Below are positions 38,010 to 46,673 of a stretch of 64,000 bases of DNA, piece after piece (position 1 is the stretch's first letter; every line of letters starts with the position of its first letter). Under the pieces are notes generated by a model. The model was not told the DNA's origin and did no database searches. It saw only the letters and a list, made by a program, of their open reading frames with translations. The translations under genes were made by a program, and so were the position numbers. Source of the DNA: Clostridiales bacterium S5-A14a (lineage in GTDB: Bacteria; Bacillota; Clostridia; Peptostreptococcales; Anaerovoracaceae); the NCBI GenBank assembly GCA_000758905.1, contig JRNA01000016.1, forward strand, positions 151,162-215,161, read 5' to 3'.

Positions 38010-38031
38010 AAATATTTTATTATTTATATAA

Positions 38032-39048
38032 TTATTTATGGTCAACTTCATACATGTGCTTGATTAACTCAAGAAGTTTTGTCGAATATCCAAACTCGTT
38101 GTCGTAATATGCTATAAGTTTGAAGAACTTGTCAGTCATCTGAACGCCCTGTCTTGCGTCGAAGATTGAAGTATGAGGATCACCAACAAAATCTATTGCT
38201 GTAACTTCGTCATCAACATATTCGAGTATGCCCTTAAGCTCACCCTCGCTTGCTTCCTTGACTGCTTTGTTGATTTCTTCAAGAGATGTAGGATTCTTGA
38301 GAATTACGTTTAGGTCAACCACTGATACGTCTGCAGTAGGCACTCTGAATGCCATGCCTGTCATGGAGCCATTAATCTCAGGGATTACTAGTCCTACAGC
38401 CTTCGCGGCACCTGTTGTTGTCGGAATAATATTGTTGAATACGCTTCTTCCGATTCTCCAGTCCTTGTTGTTTCTTGCATCTACAACCTTCTGTTTTGAT
38501 GTAGCTGCGTGAATAGTAGTCATAAGGCCACTTTCGATACCGAATTTGTCGTTGAGAACCTTGCAAAGTGGTGCTAAGCAGTTTGTCGTGCAGGAAGCAT
38601 TAGAAACGATGTTCATTGGCTTCTCATATTTTTCGTGGTTAACTCCAACTACGAAAGTTGGTGTGCCCTTATCCTTTGCAGGTGCTGAAATTATAACCTT
38701 CTTTGCACCGTTATCAATGTGAACCTGTGCTTTTTCCTGTGTATTGTATGCGCCTGTACCTTCGATAATGTACTCTGCTCCACACTTTGTCCAATCGATG
38801 TTTTTTGGATCATTTTCTGAGGTTACAGGTATTTTCTTTCCATTTACAATTATTCCTCCATCATAGTGACCAACTTCACCTGGGAATCTGCCGAATGTTG
38901 AGTCATATCTAAGCATGTATGCCATGTACTCAGTGTCGGAATTCCTATAGTTAATCCCTACAATTTCAATCTCTGGCATATCGAGCGAAGCTCTTATTAC
39001 GCCTGTTGCAATTCTACCAAAACCACTGATACCAATTTTAATTGTCAT
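38032..39048 (-). CDS. gap: Glyceraldehyde-3-phosphate dehydrogenase, atypical coenzyme loop
   Basis: Oxidises glyceraldehyde 3-phosphate to 1,3-bisphosphoglycerate. The catalytic Cys is C153 in SNASCTTNCLAPL, with GFGRIA at 10-14 for the dinucleotide and the phosphate sites ATSKQKVVDARN and GSMTGMAFRVPTADVS. The second strand reads IVGINYRNSDTEYMAYML, whereas NAD-specific enzymes have an Asp after INx (INDL). The Asp that rejects NADP+ is replaced by Tyr, with an Arg and Asn following, so NADP+ use is possible. Length 338 is normal. First gene of gap-pgk-tpiA; strong AGGAGGAAAGAGAG before the ATG. Confidence 0.93.
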   Translation of the reverse strand: MTIKIGISGFGRIATGVIRASLDMPEIEIVGINYRNSDTEYMAYMLRYDSTFGRFPGEVGHYDGGIIVNGKKIPVTSENDPKNIDWTKCGAEYIIEGTGAYNTQEKAQVHIDNGAKKVIISAPAKDKGTPTFVVGVNHEKYEKPMNIVSNASCTTNCLAPLCKVLNDKFGIESGLMTTIHAATSKQKVVDARNNKDWRIGRSVFNNIIPTTTGAAKAVGLVIPEINGSMTGMAFRVPTADVSVVDLNVILKNPTSLEEINKAVKEASEGELKGILEYVDDEVTAIDFVGDPHTSIFDARQGVQMTDKFFKLIAYYDNEFGYSTKLLELIKHMYEVDHK

Positions 39049-39092
39049 CTCTCTCTTTCCTCCTACGAATTAAAAATTAGTTGGTAATTTAT

Positions 39093-39120
39093 ATTATATT
39101 AATAATTTTATTAATATCGA
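39093..39120 (-). promoter_or_regulatory. Putative promoter of gap-pgk-tpiA
   Basis: Leftward TCGATA (39115-39120), 16-nt spacer, TATAAT (39093-39098), about 45 nt upstream of the gap start. The -35 is a partial match in an AT-rich stretch. No CggR operator-like element or sigma-54 GG-N10-GC promoter was found here. Confidence 0.5.
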
Positions 39121-39133
39121 AAATAATAATTTA

Positions 39134-39163
39134 AAGAGAAGTATAATGCCTAATGCTTCTCTT
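39134..39163 (-). terminator. Hairpin after rpoN
   Basis: AAGAGAAG / CTTCTCTT (8 bp, 14-nt loop), followed leftward by TAAATTATTATTTT. A weak rpoN terminator upstream of the gap promoter. Confidence 0.45.
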
Positions 39164-39244
39164 CTTTAGGAAAAATTAATGCCTAAACCTTGCACCTCTT
39201 TGAGGATGCCGAAATGTCTAAAACCTGCGCCTCTTTGAGGAAGC
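39145..39244. repeat. Degenerate tandem copies of the rpoN 3' end
   Basis: The last 29 nt of rpoN with its stop codon (39216-39244) recur at 39181-39209 with 24/29 identities, 35 nt apart. A more diverged third copy is seen at about 39145-39173 (sharing ATGCCTAA and CTTCTTTAGGA). The copies encode only a remnant of the ASSKRRRF tail and no gene. Confidence 0.65.
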
Positions 39245-40597
39245 TGGTATATCTAGGCTCTCCCTATATTTTGCAATCGTCCGTCTCTTAACATCTATCC
39301 CCCTATCGAGCAACATTTCAGATATCTTCTGATCCGACAAAGGCTTCTTTGGGTCCTCTTCACTGATAAATTCACTGATAAACGACTTTATGCTATTTGA
39401 TGAAACTCCTTCATCACCGGAGCCCACGCCGCTACAAAAGAAATATTTTAGTTCAAACATCCCTTGTGGCGACAAAATATATTTCCCATTCACTGCACGG
39501 CTCACAGTAGATTCATGAATATCCAGCAAATCGGCTATATCGCTAAGCGTGAGAGGCTTCATATATTTCTCCCCGTAAAGGAAAAACTCTCTCTGCTTTT
39601 CAACAATCGTTTTCGCAACGCTATAAATAGTTCTTTTTCTTTGCTCAATATTTTTGATCAGATTAATTGCTGAGTTGAGCCTGTCAGAAAAATATTCAGA
39701 GACCTTCTCGTCGTCAATTACATCCTTTGCAAGAGTTTTATAATAAGAGCTAATCATCAATTTAGGGATTGAATTCTTATTTAAAACCACCTTAAAAGAC
39801 TCTCCGCTGATTTCAAGAGTCAGATCCGGGATTACATATTTTACAGAATCTCCTGACGAGAACCTACATCCAGGTTTCGGATCGAGAGTTTTGATCATAT
39901 CTAAAATTCGCTGAATTTCTTCCGGTGACTTCTTCATCTCTTTGGAGATATATGCAATTCTATTAGAGCCAAGGTCATCTAGATAATTATTCAAAAGATA
40001 TTCAATATCATCTGTTAAAAGGCCTTTGTTCTCAAGCTGAATCATCAGGCATTCCTTAAGATTCCTAGCTCCCACGCCAAATGGTTCAAAGCCTTGAATC
40101 ACACTGATAACAGCTTCGACACGCTTAAGGGGCACAGAAAGAACCTGAGAAATTTCCTCTACAGACGCCCTTAAGTAACCATTATCATCAATTTCATTAA
40201 TGATATACTCACCTATTTTGTTATCCTCAATAGATAGATTGGCAAATGACAGCTGCTCCAGCAAAAAATCATAAAGTGTTATTTCTTCACTTACGTATTT
40301 CTCAAAACTAAAATCCGAATCATCATCTGGTGCATTTTCCCATACTTTGAAACTCTTTTCATAGTATGAGTCCTTCATCATTCTATTTGCAACTTCCTCA
40401 TACATCGGCATCGCATTTTCATTTGCAAATTCGGATTCTGAGGACGGTTCAATCATTGGATTTTCAAGGAGTTCCTGTTCAACAAATTCTCTGAGTTCTT
40501 GACTTGTATATTGCAAAATTTGAATAGACTGAATCAGTTCCGGCGTCATCACCAGTTTCTGAGTCTGTTGAAGTATTTGCTCATAACCAAGTCTCAA
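39218..40597 (-). CDS. rpoN: RNA polymerase sigma-54 factor
   Basis: Alternative sigma factor for -24/-12 promoters that need an AAA+ activator. The 459 residues have the Gln-rich activator-contact region I (EQILQQTQKLVMTPELIQSIQ), an acidic region II, the core-binding region with FEPFGVGARNLKECL, and the DNA-binding C-terminus with TLSDIADLLDIHESTVSRAVNGKYI and the RpoN box KRRTIAKYRE. The start is TTG at 40597, about 10 nt after AGGAAGG; an overlapping ATG is in another frame. It sits upstream of gap, where clostridia such as C. acetobutylicum have rpoN-cggR-gap; cggR is absent. Confidence 0.95.
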   Translation of the reverse strand: MRLGYEQILQQTQKLVMTPELIQSIQILQYTSQELREFVEQELLENPMIEPSSESEFANENAMPMYEEVANRMMKDSYYEKSFKVWENAPDDDSDFSFEKYVSEEITLYDFLLEQLSFANLSIEDNKIGEYIINEIDDNGYLRASVEEISQVLSVPLKRVEAVISVIQGFEPFGVGARNLKECLMIQLENKGLLTDDIEYLLNNYLDDLGSNRIAYISKEMKKSPEEIQRILDMIKTLDPKPGCRFSSGDSVKYVIPDLTLEISGESFKVVLNKNSIPKLMISSYYKTLAKDVIDDEKVSEYFSDRLNSAINLIKNIEQRKRTIYSVAKTIVEKQREFFLYGEKYMKPLTLSDIADLLDIHESTVSRAVNGKYILSPQGMFELKYFFCSGVGSGDEGVSSNSIKSFISEFISEEDPKKPLSDQKISEMLLDRGIDVKRRTIAKYRESLDIPASSKRRRF

Positions 40598-40733
40598 ATC
40601 TATGCATCCTTCCTAATTCAATCCTAAATATTTTAAGCCTGTCGAACTGGCATCCTAGTCCTCATTACAAAATATCCGTACGCCAAGAGGTTTATAATTT
40701 CACGCCAAAATACTACGCATCTCTTACGCAAAT

Positions 40734-40762
40734 ATTATACCATTTTTAAGAATTGAATTCAA
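40734..40762 (-). promoter_or_regulatory. Sigma-70-type promoter of rpoN
   Basis: Leftward TTGAAT (40757-40762), 17-nt spacer, TATAAT (40734-40739), in the spacer between trmL and rpoN. It gives a leader of about 130 nt, in which no strong fold was noticed. Confidence 0.7.
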
Positions 40763-40770
40763 TCTGGACA

Positions 40771-41241
40771 TTATTTTAGTTCAGGAAAATCAAGCTGCCT
40801 CAGTGCCTCAAACAAAATAATATTCGCAGAGTTAGCTAGATTCAAGCTCCTAAGACGTGTCTCCTTGCTCATGGGTATACGTATTGCCATACTGCTATTT
40901 TGTGCAATGAAATCACGTGGCAGTCCTGCGGTTTCTCTCCCAAACAGGATCATGTCATCATCCTTATATTCTACATCTGTATAACGCTGGCCGCCTTTAG
41001 TTGTCGCTAAAAACATCCGTCTATCTGCATTTTTCTCAAGAAACTCATCTAGGCTTTCGTAAACGGTCAGATTTACATAGGGCCAGTAATCAAGCCCTGC
41101 CCTTCTTACTGCTTTTTCGTCTATGTCAAAGCCGAGTGGCTTAACAAGATGAAGATGTGCGCCTGTTGCCGCACAGGTTCTTGCAATATTGCCAGTGTTG
41201 CCCGGAATTTCCGGTTCTACAAAAACTATGTGAAGTGCCAA
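40771..41241 (-). CDS. trmL: tRNA (cytidine(34)-2'-O)-methyltransferase
   Basis: SPOUT-family enzyme that methylates the wobble nucleotide of tRNA-Leu isoacceptors. In 156 residues: VFVEPEIPGNTGNIARTCAATG (motif 1), LFGRETAGLP (motif 2) and SLNLANSANIILFEALRQL (motif 3, forming the SAM-binding knot). The length fits TrmL/YibK rather than larger TrmH. The start is TTG with GGAGG 6 nt upstream. Two tRNA-Leu genes occur elsewhere in this window. It diverges from hom. Confidence 0.94.
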   Translation of the reverse strand: MALHIVFVEPEIPGNTGNIARTCAATGAHLHLVKPLGFDIDEKAVRRAGLDYWPYVNLTVYESLDEFLEKNADRRMFLATTKGGQRYTDVEYKDDDMILFGRETAGLPRDFIAQNSSMAIRIPMSKETRLRSLNLANSANIILFEALRQLDFPELK

Positions 41242-41309
41242 TTTTATCCTCCGATTTATTCATATTATCCGTTCCCTACTCAATTATATTGAAAATTTTC
41301 AGAAAATTA

Positions 41310-41338
41310 AAGACAAATTATTGAAAATGTTATATACT
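41310..41338 (+). promoter_or_regulatory. Putative promoter of hom
   Basis: AAGACA (41310-41315), 17-nt spacer, TATACT (41333-41338). The -35 is a partial match; the start would fall near 41345, about 98 nt before the preferred hom ATG. Confidence 0.4.
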
Positions 41339-41442
41339 CAATCTTAACTACGATGTCTGATTTAACGATGATATTTGATCTGACTATTATAATTAATCGC
41401 AGAAAGGAGAACATCTCGGCATTCTCGGCCGGATACAGTAAA

Positions 41443-42408
41443 ATGAAAAATATTAAAATTGCATTTTTAGGTCATGGTAATGTTGGCGGTGGGACTTGTC
41501 AAATTCTTAAGAATAACGCGGACCTCATTTCTCAGAGAATAAATAGAAAATTTGAGGTTACACATATTCTTGTATCGGATGCGAACAAGCCTAGAAATTG
41601 GCCTACTCTCGGCGCCAAGCTTGTTACAGACTTTGACGATATTTTAAATTCCAATGTTGACATAATAGTTGAGGCCCTGGGCGGAATCGAGCCTGCGGCT
41701 TCCTACATGAAGCTAGCCCTTGAGAAAGGTAAACACGTTGTTACAGCCAATAAAGCAGCTCTTGCAGCAAAATACCCAGCTCTCATTAAGGCAGCGAAGT
41801 CTTCTGGTGTTTCTCTTCGTTTTGAGGCATCAGTTGGCGGCGGGATTCCCTCACTGTCAGCTATTTTGGGCAATTTACGTGGGAATCGATTTACTGAAAT
41901 TTCTGGCATCTTAAACGGCACAACAAACTACATTTTAACTAAGATGGCTTCAGAAAATCTTATGTATGAGGATGTTTTGAAAACTGCTCAAGAACTTGGG
42001 TTTGCCGAGGCTGATCCTACTGCTGATGTTGAGGGCATCGATGCTGCGAACAAGCTTTCAATTTTGATGGCCATTGGTTTTGATAAGTACATAGACCCTG
42101 AGTCGATTCCGCGTCTTGGAATCACAAAGGTTACCGCCGATGATATTGCTAAGGCATCATCAGAAGGTAAAAAAATCAAGCTTCTCGGAACTGCTAAGAT
42201 TGATGATGGCGGTAAACTTGAATATTTTGTTAAGCCAGTTGCGATAGAGCCATCGCACCCTCTCTACAACGTTGACAACGAGTATAATGCGATTCTAGTT
42301 AGGGGCGATGCTGTTGAGGACGTGATGATGTATGGTAAGGGTGCAGGCCCGCTCCCTACCGGCAGTGCAGTACTTGGCGATGTTCTGGAAATAGCTGAAA
42401 AACTGTAG
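41443..42408 (+). CDS. hom: Homoserine dehydrogenase, short form without ACT domain
   Basis: Reduces aspartate semialdehyde to homoserine for threonine and methionine synthesis. The Rossmann start IAFLGHGNVGGGTC, VTANKAALAAKYPAL and the catalytic ISGILNGTTNYILTKM...GFAEADPTADVEG segments are all present. The chosen start at 41443 gives 321 residues and begins right at the first strand. The ATG has only a weak upstream site, and a frame open from 41353 contains AAAGGAG, so a start between 41410 and 41443 is also conceivable. It ends after the catalytic domain, lacking the C-terminal ACT domain of the usual 430-residue form, so threonine feedback by that route is not expected. Confidence 0.92.
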   Translation: MKNIKIAFLGHGNVGGGTCQILKNNADLISQRINRKFEVTHILVSDANKPRNWPTLGAKLVTDFDDILNSNVDIIVEALGGIEPAASYMKLALEKGKHVVTANKAALAAKYPALIKAAKSSGVSLRFEASVGGGIPSLSAILGNLRGNRFTEISGILNGTTNYILTKMASENLMYEDVLKTAQELGFAEADPTADVEGIDAANKLSILMAIGFDKYIDPESIPRLGITKVTADDIAKASSEGKKIKLLGTAKIDDGGKLEYFVKPVAIEPSHPLYNVDNEYNAILVRGDAVEDVMMYGKGAGPLPTGSAVLGDVLEIAEKL

Positions 42409-42508
42409 AGCAAATAATATTTTGCATACTTGAATTGTAAGATAAAAATTTAGAAAACTTATATTTGATTCGTATATTATAATAATTTGAAAGGTTGGAT
42501 TTTGCAAA

Positions 42509-43012
42509 ATGAGTTTATTTAAAGAATGGAAAGATTTGATTGAAGGTCAGACTGAAAAGAGCTATCCTGAATTTTGGGAGGAATATTCGGCTGCCGAGAT
42601 TAAGATTTATTCGGATCTATTGGCAAATAAAGACACCGTAGTTTCTGGCTCTTTTGAGGAGCTAAGAGAAAAATACGATGTTCGAGATGTTATGTTTATG
42701 GGATTTCTTGATGGCGTGAATTCATCCCTAAAAAAAGATGAGTTTGATCTTGAATCTATTACTCCTGAGTCAAAAATAAAGTTAGAGATAGACTTTGAAA
42801 AATTGTTTTATAATATGCTTGAGGCAGACGCCGACCATTTGTTCAGCCTTGATGAGTGGAATGACGTACTCCCTGAAGACGACAGACGCAGGATTTACAA
42901 GGACTACAAGCGCTCCAAAATCGTTCATGTCGAGAAAAAACCTGGCAGAAATGATCCATGCCCATGCGGCAGCGGAAAAAAATACAAGAAATGCTGCGGA
43001 AAAAATGCATAA
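42509..43012 (+). CDS. SEC-C motif protein
   Basis: A 167-residue acidic protein whose last 25 residues form a SEC-C zinc-binding motif, [19 protein letters not shown], like the tail of SecA. The rest is helical and unlike any family I know. SEC-C domains bind zinc and are found on SecA and many small proteins of unknown role. ATG follows AAAGG. A TATAAT at 42477-42482 lies about 30 nt upstream, without a clear -35. It is followed by a strong terminator and stands alone between hom and nth. Confidence 0.85.
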   Translation: MSLFKEWKDLIEGQTEKSYPEFWEEYSAAEIKIYSDLLANKDTVVSGSFEELREKYDVRDVMFMGFLDGVNSSLKKDEFDLESITPESKIKLEIDFEKLFYNMLEADADHLFSLDEWNDVLPEDDRRRIYKDYKRSKIVHVEKKPGRNDPCPCGSGKKYKKCCGKNA

Positions 43013-43020
43013 TATAAAGT

Positions 43021-43047
43021 AAAAAAGGACCACAATGGTCCTTTTTT
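43021..43047. terminator. Bidirectional terminator between SEC-C gene and nth
   Basis: AAAAAAGGACCA-CAA-TGGTCCTTTTTT: 12-bp symmetrical stem with U6 on either strand. It serves the converging SEC-C and nth genes. Confidence 0.9.
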
Positions 43048-43086
43048 ATTACTAAAATTTAATTAGAATATTATCAAAATACATTT

Positions 43087-43713
43087 CTACAGATTCTGCT
43101 CGCAAAGCTCGCGAATACAGCACTGCTCACACCTTGGATTTCTAGCGCTACAGCACTGTCTGCCATGAAAAATCAGACTGTGGTGCGTTCTTGACCACCG
43201 CTCTTTGGGCACCCTCTTCATCAGCGAAAGCTCCGTTGAAAGTACATCCTTAGCTTTGACAAGTCCTATTCTATTTGACACCCTAAAAACATGAGTATCA
43301 ACGGCAATTCTCTGCTCACCGAAGCCGACGGACAAAACAACATTGGCTGTTTTGCGTCCAACCCCTGGAAGAGAAACGAGTGCATCATAATCATGCGGAA
43401 CGGAGCCACCATATTTCTCGCACAACTGTTTTGTTAGGTTGATTATATTGCGTGCCTTAGTCCTGTACATTCCAATGGTTTTCAGCACCAACTCAACATC
43501 TTCATTCCTTGCATTGGACAAAGCCTCTGGAGTCGGATATGCCTCAAACAACGAAGGCGTAACCTTATTCACGCTAACATCCGTAGTCTGTGCGGACAAG
43601 ACAACGGCAATCAAAAGCTGGTATATATTTTGGTGATCAAGTGCACATTCCGCGTCAGGATACTCTTTTTCAAGAGCATCCAAAACCGCCGGAATTTGAT
43701 TCTTTTTTAGCAT
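43087..43713 (-). CDS. nth: Endonuclease III
   Basis: Base-excision-repair DNA glycosylase/AP lyase for oxidised pyrimidines. The 208 residues show the helix-hairpin-helix LPGVGRKTANVVLS, whose Lys is the Schiff-base nucleophile, and the catalytic Asp in AVDTHVFRVSNRIG. The iron-sulfur loop has the exact spacing C-x6-C-x2-C-x5-C (CSARNPRCEQCCIRELC). Length matches the family. It is on the same strand as clpB, 69 nt downstream of it; no functional link is implied. Confidence 0.96.
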   Translation of the reverse strand: MLKKNQIPAVLDALEKEYPDAECALDHQNIYQLLIAVVLSAQTTDVSVNKVTPSLFEAYPTPEALSNARNEDVELVLKTIGMYRTKARNIINLTKQLCEKYGGSVPHDYDALVSLPGVGRKTANVVLSVGFGEQRIAVDTHVFRVSNRIGLVKAKDVLSTELSLMKRVPKERWSRTHHSLIFHGRQCCSARNPRCEQCCIRELCEQNL

Positions 43714-43782
43714 AAAATCCTTTCAATATTACGTTGGCAACGTTGCTTTAGCATTAGCGCTGCCATCGTGATCCTAATATTA

Positions 43783-46377
43783 TTATCCATTCACTACATA
43801 ATCAAGTTTATTGTCGTCTGCCGTAACGCACACGGTATCGCCTTCTCCAAGCTGACCCTTGATTATCATGGCCGCAATGTGAGTTTCGATATTCTTTTGT
43901 AGATACCTCTTGATTGGCCTTGCACCATATGCAGGATCATACGCCTTTTCAGCTATAAAATCCTTGCCAGCCTGGTCGATTTTTAGTGTAATATTTCTAT
44001 CGGCAAGCCTCTTACCAAGATCATTTGCAGTAAGCTCAATTATGCCCTCTATCTGAGCCTTTGTCAGCGGACTAAATATCACGATATCATCGACACGGTT
44101 CAAAAATTCAGGTCTGAAATGAGCCTTAAGCTGATCTTCAACTTTTTCCTTAACCTCATCTGAAATACTTCCGTCTTCTCTAATATTATCGATCAGGTCA
44201 AAACTTCCGATGTTCGAAGTCATGATGATTAGCGTGTTCTTAAAGTCAACCGTCCTACCCTGATTGTCTGTCAGTCTGCCGTCGTCAAGAAGCTGCAACA
44301 AAATATTAAAGACGTCGGGGTGGGCTTTTTCTATTTCGTCGAAGAGGATTACGCTATATGGTTTCCTTCGAACTGCCTCTGTGAGCTGTCCACCCTCGTC
44401 GTATCCAACATATCCTGGAGGCGCTCCAACGAGCCTAGAAACAGAGTGTTTCTCCATGTACTCCGACATATCTATTCTTATCATATTTCTTTCTGAATCG
44501 AACAATGTCTCAGAAAGGGCCTTTGCAAGTTCTGTTTTACCAACGCCTGTAGGGCCTAGGAATATGAAAGATCCAATTGGTCTATTCTCGTTTTTGAGTC
44601 CTGCTCTTGCTCTTAAAATGGCCTGTGAAACCGCTTCGATCCCCTCGTCCTGGCCAATAACTCTTTTGTGCAGAATCTCTGGCAGTTTAATTAGTTTCTC
44701 TTTCTCGGATTCTACGAGTTTTGCAACTGGAATTCCTGTCCAGTTTGAAACAACCTCAGCAATCTCTTCCTCGCCGACCTCTTCCTTGAGCAGTCTCGCC
44801 TCTTCAGCCTTCTCAGCTTCTTTCTTTTGGGCTTCCAGTTTTTCCTCGAGCTCAGGCAGCGAACCGTACTTTAATTTTGCAAGTGTTTCAAGGTCATAAT
44901 TTCTCTCGGCCTCATCCATCTGGTGTCTGATTTCCTCGATTTTTTCCTTAGTTTCTTTTACCTTTGTAATCGCTTCCTTCTCATTGTTCCACTGCGCCAT
45001 GAGAACTTTTTCTTCATCCTTAAGTTCGGCAAGTTCACCCTCTAAGGTTTCAAATCGCTTTATAGAAGCCTTGTCGTCTTCCTTGCTAAGTGCCTGCTTT
45101 TCAATCTCGAGCTGCATAATCTTCCTTGAGATTTCGTCAAGTTCTACCGGCATAGAATCTATTTCCATCCTGATTTTCGCAGCTGCTTCATCCATGAGGT
45201 CAATTGCTTTGTCCGGCAAAAACCTGTCCGAAATGTATCTATCAGAAAGCGTTGCACATGCAATAAGTGCAGCGTCCGAGATTTTAACTCCATGGTGTAT
45301 TTCGAACCTCTCTTTAAGTCCCCTCAAAATTGAGATTGTATCCTCAACTGTTGGCTGGTCCACCATTACCTGCTGGAAACGTCTTTCAAGAGCTGCATCT
45401 TTTTCGATGTATTTCCTGTATTCATCAAGGGTTGTTGCACCAATGCAGTGGAGTTCTCCTCGTGCCAGTTTTGGCTTCAAGAGGTTTCCAGCATCCATTG
45501 AGCCTTCGCCTCCGCCAGCCCCAACGATGTTATGGATTTCGTCGATGAACAAAATAATCTGCCCTTCTGACTTTTCCACTTCGTTTAAGACTGCTTTGAG
45601 TCTTTCTTCAAATTCACCCCTATATTTGGCTCCTGCAATTAGAGCACCCATGTCGAGAGCGAAAATTGTTTTGTCCTGAAGTCCTTCTGGCACATCACCC
45701 TTGAAAATACGTTGTGCTAATCCCTCAACAACGGCTGTCTTACCTACGCCCGGCTCACCTATGAGAACAGGGTTATTCTTAGTCCTTCTTGATAGAATCT
45801 GAATTGTTCGCCTAATTTCAGCATCTCTGCCGATTACTGGGTCCATCTTACCCTCTTTTGCTAGCTGAACCAAATCTCTGCCATATTTATTTAAAGCATC
45901 ATAACTGTTTTCTGGGTTTTGATTAGTTACCCTTTGGTTTCCTCTGACCATTGTCAGCGCCTTGAGAAAATCGTCCTTACGCAGTCCATTCTTTGTTAAA
46001 ATCCTTGCAGTCTTGCCATCTCTTTCGTCCAATATTGCAAGGAATAAATGCTCTACGCTCACATACTCATCTTTAAATTTCTTAGCTTCCTGCTCAGCAG
46101 CTAAAACGACCTGGCTAAACCTTCTTGATGCGTAAACATTGTCAGCTCCGCCAGAAACCTTTGGCATTCTTTGAATTTCTTCCTCAAGTTCACCGATTAT
46201 AAGAGCCGGATCTATCCCCATAGCATTTATTAGCTTCGGAATGAGACCGTCTCTCTGCATCAAAAGAGCAAGAGCCAAATGCTCAACCTGTATCTCCTGA
46301 TTCCCCTCAGAAACCGCAATATTTTGACATTCAACAATAGCTTGTCTTGCATTTTCAGTATATTTTTCTATGTTCAT
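43783..46377 (-). CDS. clpB: ATP-dependent disaggregase ClpB
   Basis: Hexameric AAA+ chaperone that resolubilises protein aggregates with DnaK. Its 864 residues contain the N-terminal Clp repeats (1-150), AAA-1 with GEPGVGKT and [11 protein letters not shown], the long coiled-coil middle domain (about 400-520), and AAA-2 with [14 protein letters not shown] and [12 protein letters not shown]. There is no ClpP-binding IGF/L loop, which separates it from ClpC/ClpE. Shine-Dalgarno GGAGGTGG precedes the ATG. A near-consensus promoter and a CIRCE operator lie upstream, so HrcA repression is likely. Confidence 0.97.
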   Translation of the reverse strand: MNIEKYTENARQAIVECQNIAVSEGNQEIQVEHLALALLMQRDGLIPKLINAMGIDPALIIGELEEEIQRMPKVSGGADNVYASRRFSQVVLAAEQEAKKFKDEYVSVEHLFLAILDERDGKTARILTKNGLRKDDFLKALTMVRGNQRVTNQNPENSYDALNKYGRDLVQLAKEGKMDPVIGRDAEIRRTIQILSRRTKNNPVLIGEPGVGKTAVVEGLAQRIFKGDVPEGLQDKTIFALDMGALIAGAKYRGEFEERLKAVLNEVEKSEGQIILFIDEIHNIVGAGGGEGSMDAGNLLKPKLARGELHCIGATTLDEYRKYIEKDAALERRFQQVMVDQPTVEDTISILRGLKERFEIHHGVKISDAALIACATLSDRYISDRFLPDKAIDLMDEAAAKIRMEIDSMPVELDEISRKIMQLEIEKQALSKEDDKASIKRFETLEGELAELKDEEKVLMAQWNNEKEAITKVKETKEKIEEIRHQMDEAERNYDLETLAKLKYGSLPELEEKLEAQKKEAEKAEEARLLKEEVGEEEIAEVVSNWTGIPVAKLVESEKEKLIKLPEILHKRVIGQDEGIEAVSQAILRARAGLKNENRPIGSFIFLGPTGVGKTELAKALSETLFDSERNMIRIDMSEYMEKHSVSRLVGAPPGYVGYDEGGQLTEAVRRKPYSVILFDEIEKAHPDVFNILLQLLDDGRLTDNQGRTVDFKNTLIIMTSNIGSFDLIDNIREDGSISDEVKEKVEDQLKAHFRPEFLNRVDDIVIFSPLTKAQIEGIIELTANDLGKRLADRNITLKIDQAGKDFIAEKAYDPAYGARPIKRYLQKNIETHIAAMIIKGQLGEGDTVCVTADDNKLDYVVNG

Positions 46378-46491
46378 AGTTCCACCTCCATTTCGTGTTC
46401 TTATATTACTACTTATGAATTCTATTAAATCTAAAATGTTTTTCTATACTAGTTAACCAAACTATTTATCTTATAAATTGTCTATATAACT

Positions 46492-46520
46492 ATTATAAAC
46501 CGTGAAAATGAAAATGTAAA
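46492..46520 (-). promoter_or_regulatory. SigA-type promoter of clpB
   Basis: Leftward TTTACA (46515-46520), exactly 17 nt, TATAAT (46492-46497). The CIRCE operator ends 7 nt upstream of the -35 hexamer. Leader of about 110 nt. Confidence 0.85.
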
Positions 46521-46527
46521 GAACTTT

Positions 46528-46554
46528 TTGGCACTCTCTTCAAAAGAGTGCTAA
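46528..46554. promoter_or_regulatory. CIRCE operator (HrcA binding site)
   Basis: TTGGCACTC-N9-GAGTGCTAA, with one mismatch from the consensus TTAGCACTC-N9-GAGTGCTAA and the correct 9-nt spacer. It lies next to the clpB promoter and 120 nt upstream of the divergent DUF853-type gene. CIRCE usually controls groESL and hrcA-dnaK; here it probably adds clpB to the HrcA regulon. Confidence 0.88.
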
Positions 46555-46673
46555 CAAAATAATAAAATGCCAAATAAAACTCTTTTTCATCTTTTTTAGG
46601 ATATTTTTTTGATACAGGTTTTCCTTTATATATTAATTTGTTATAATTACATCAGATATTAAAGGAGGTTCTC

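Noticed and set aside
43714..43782. Inverted repeat GGCAGCG/CGTTGCC after clpB as terminator
   Set aside because: The stem has no following U tract on the clpB strand; left unassigned.
44264..45679. Long rightward reading frames (211 and 231 codons) opposite clpB
   Set aside because: Shadow frames in a conserved coding region, Ser-rich, without ribosome-binding sites.
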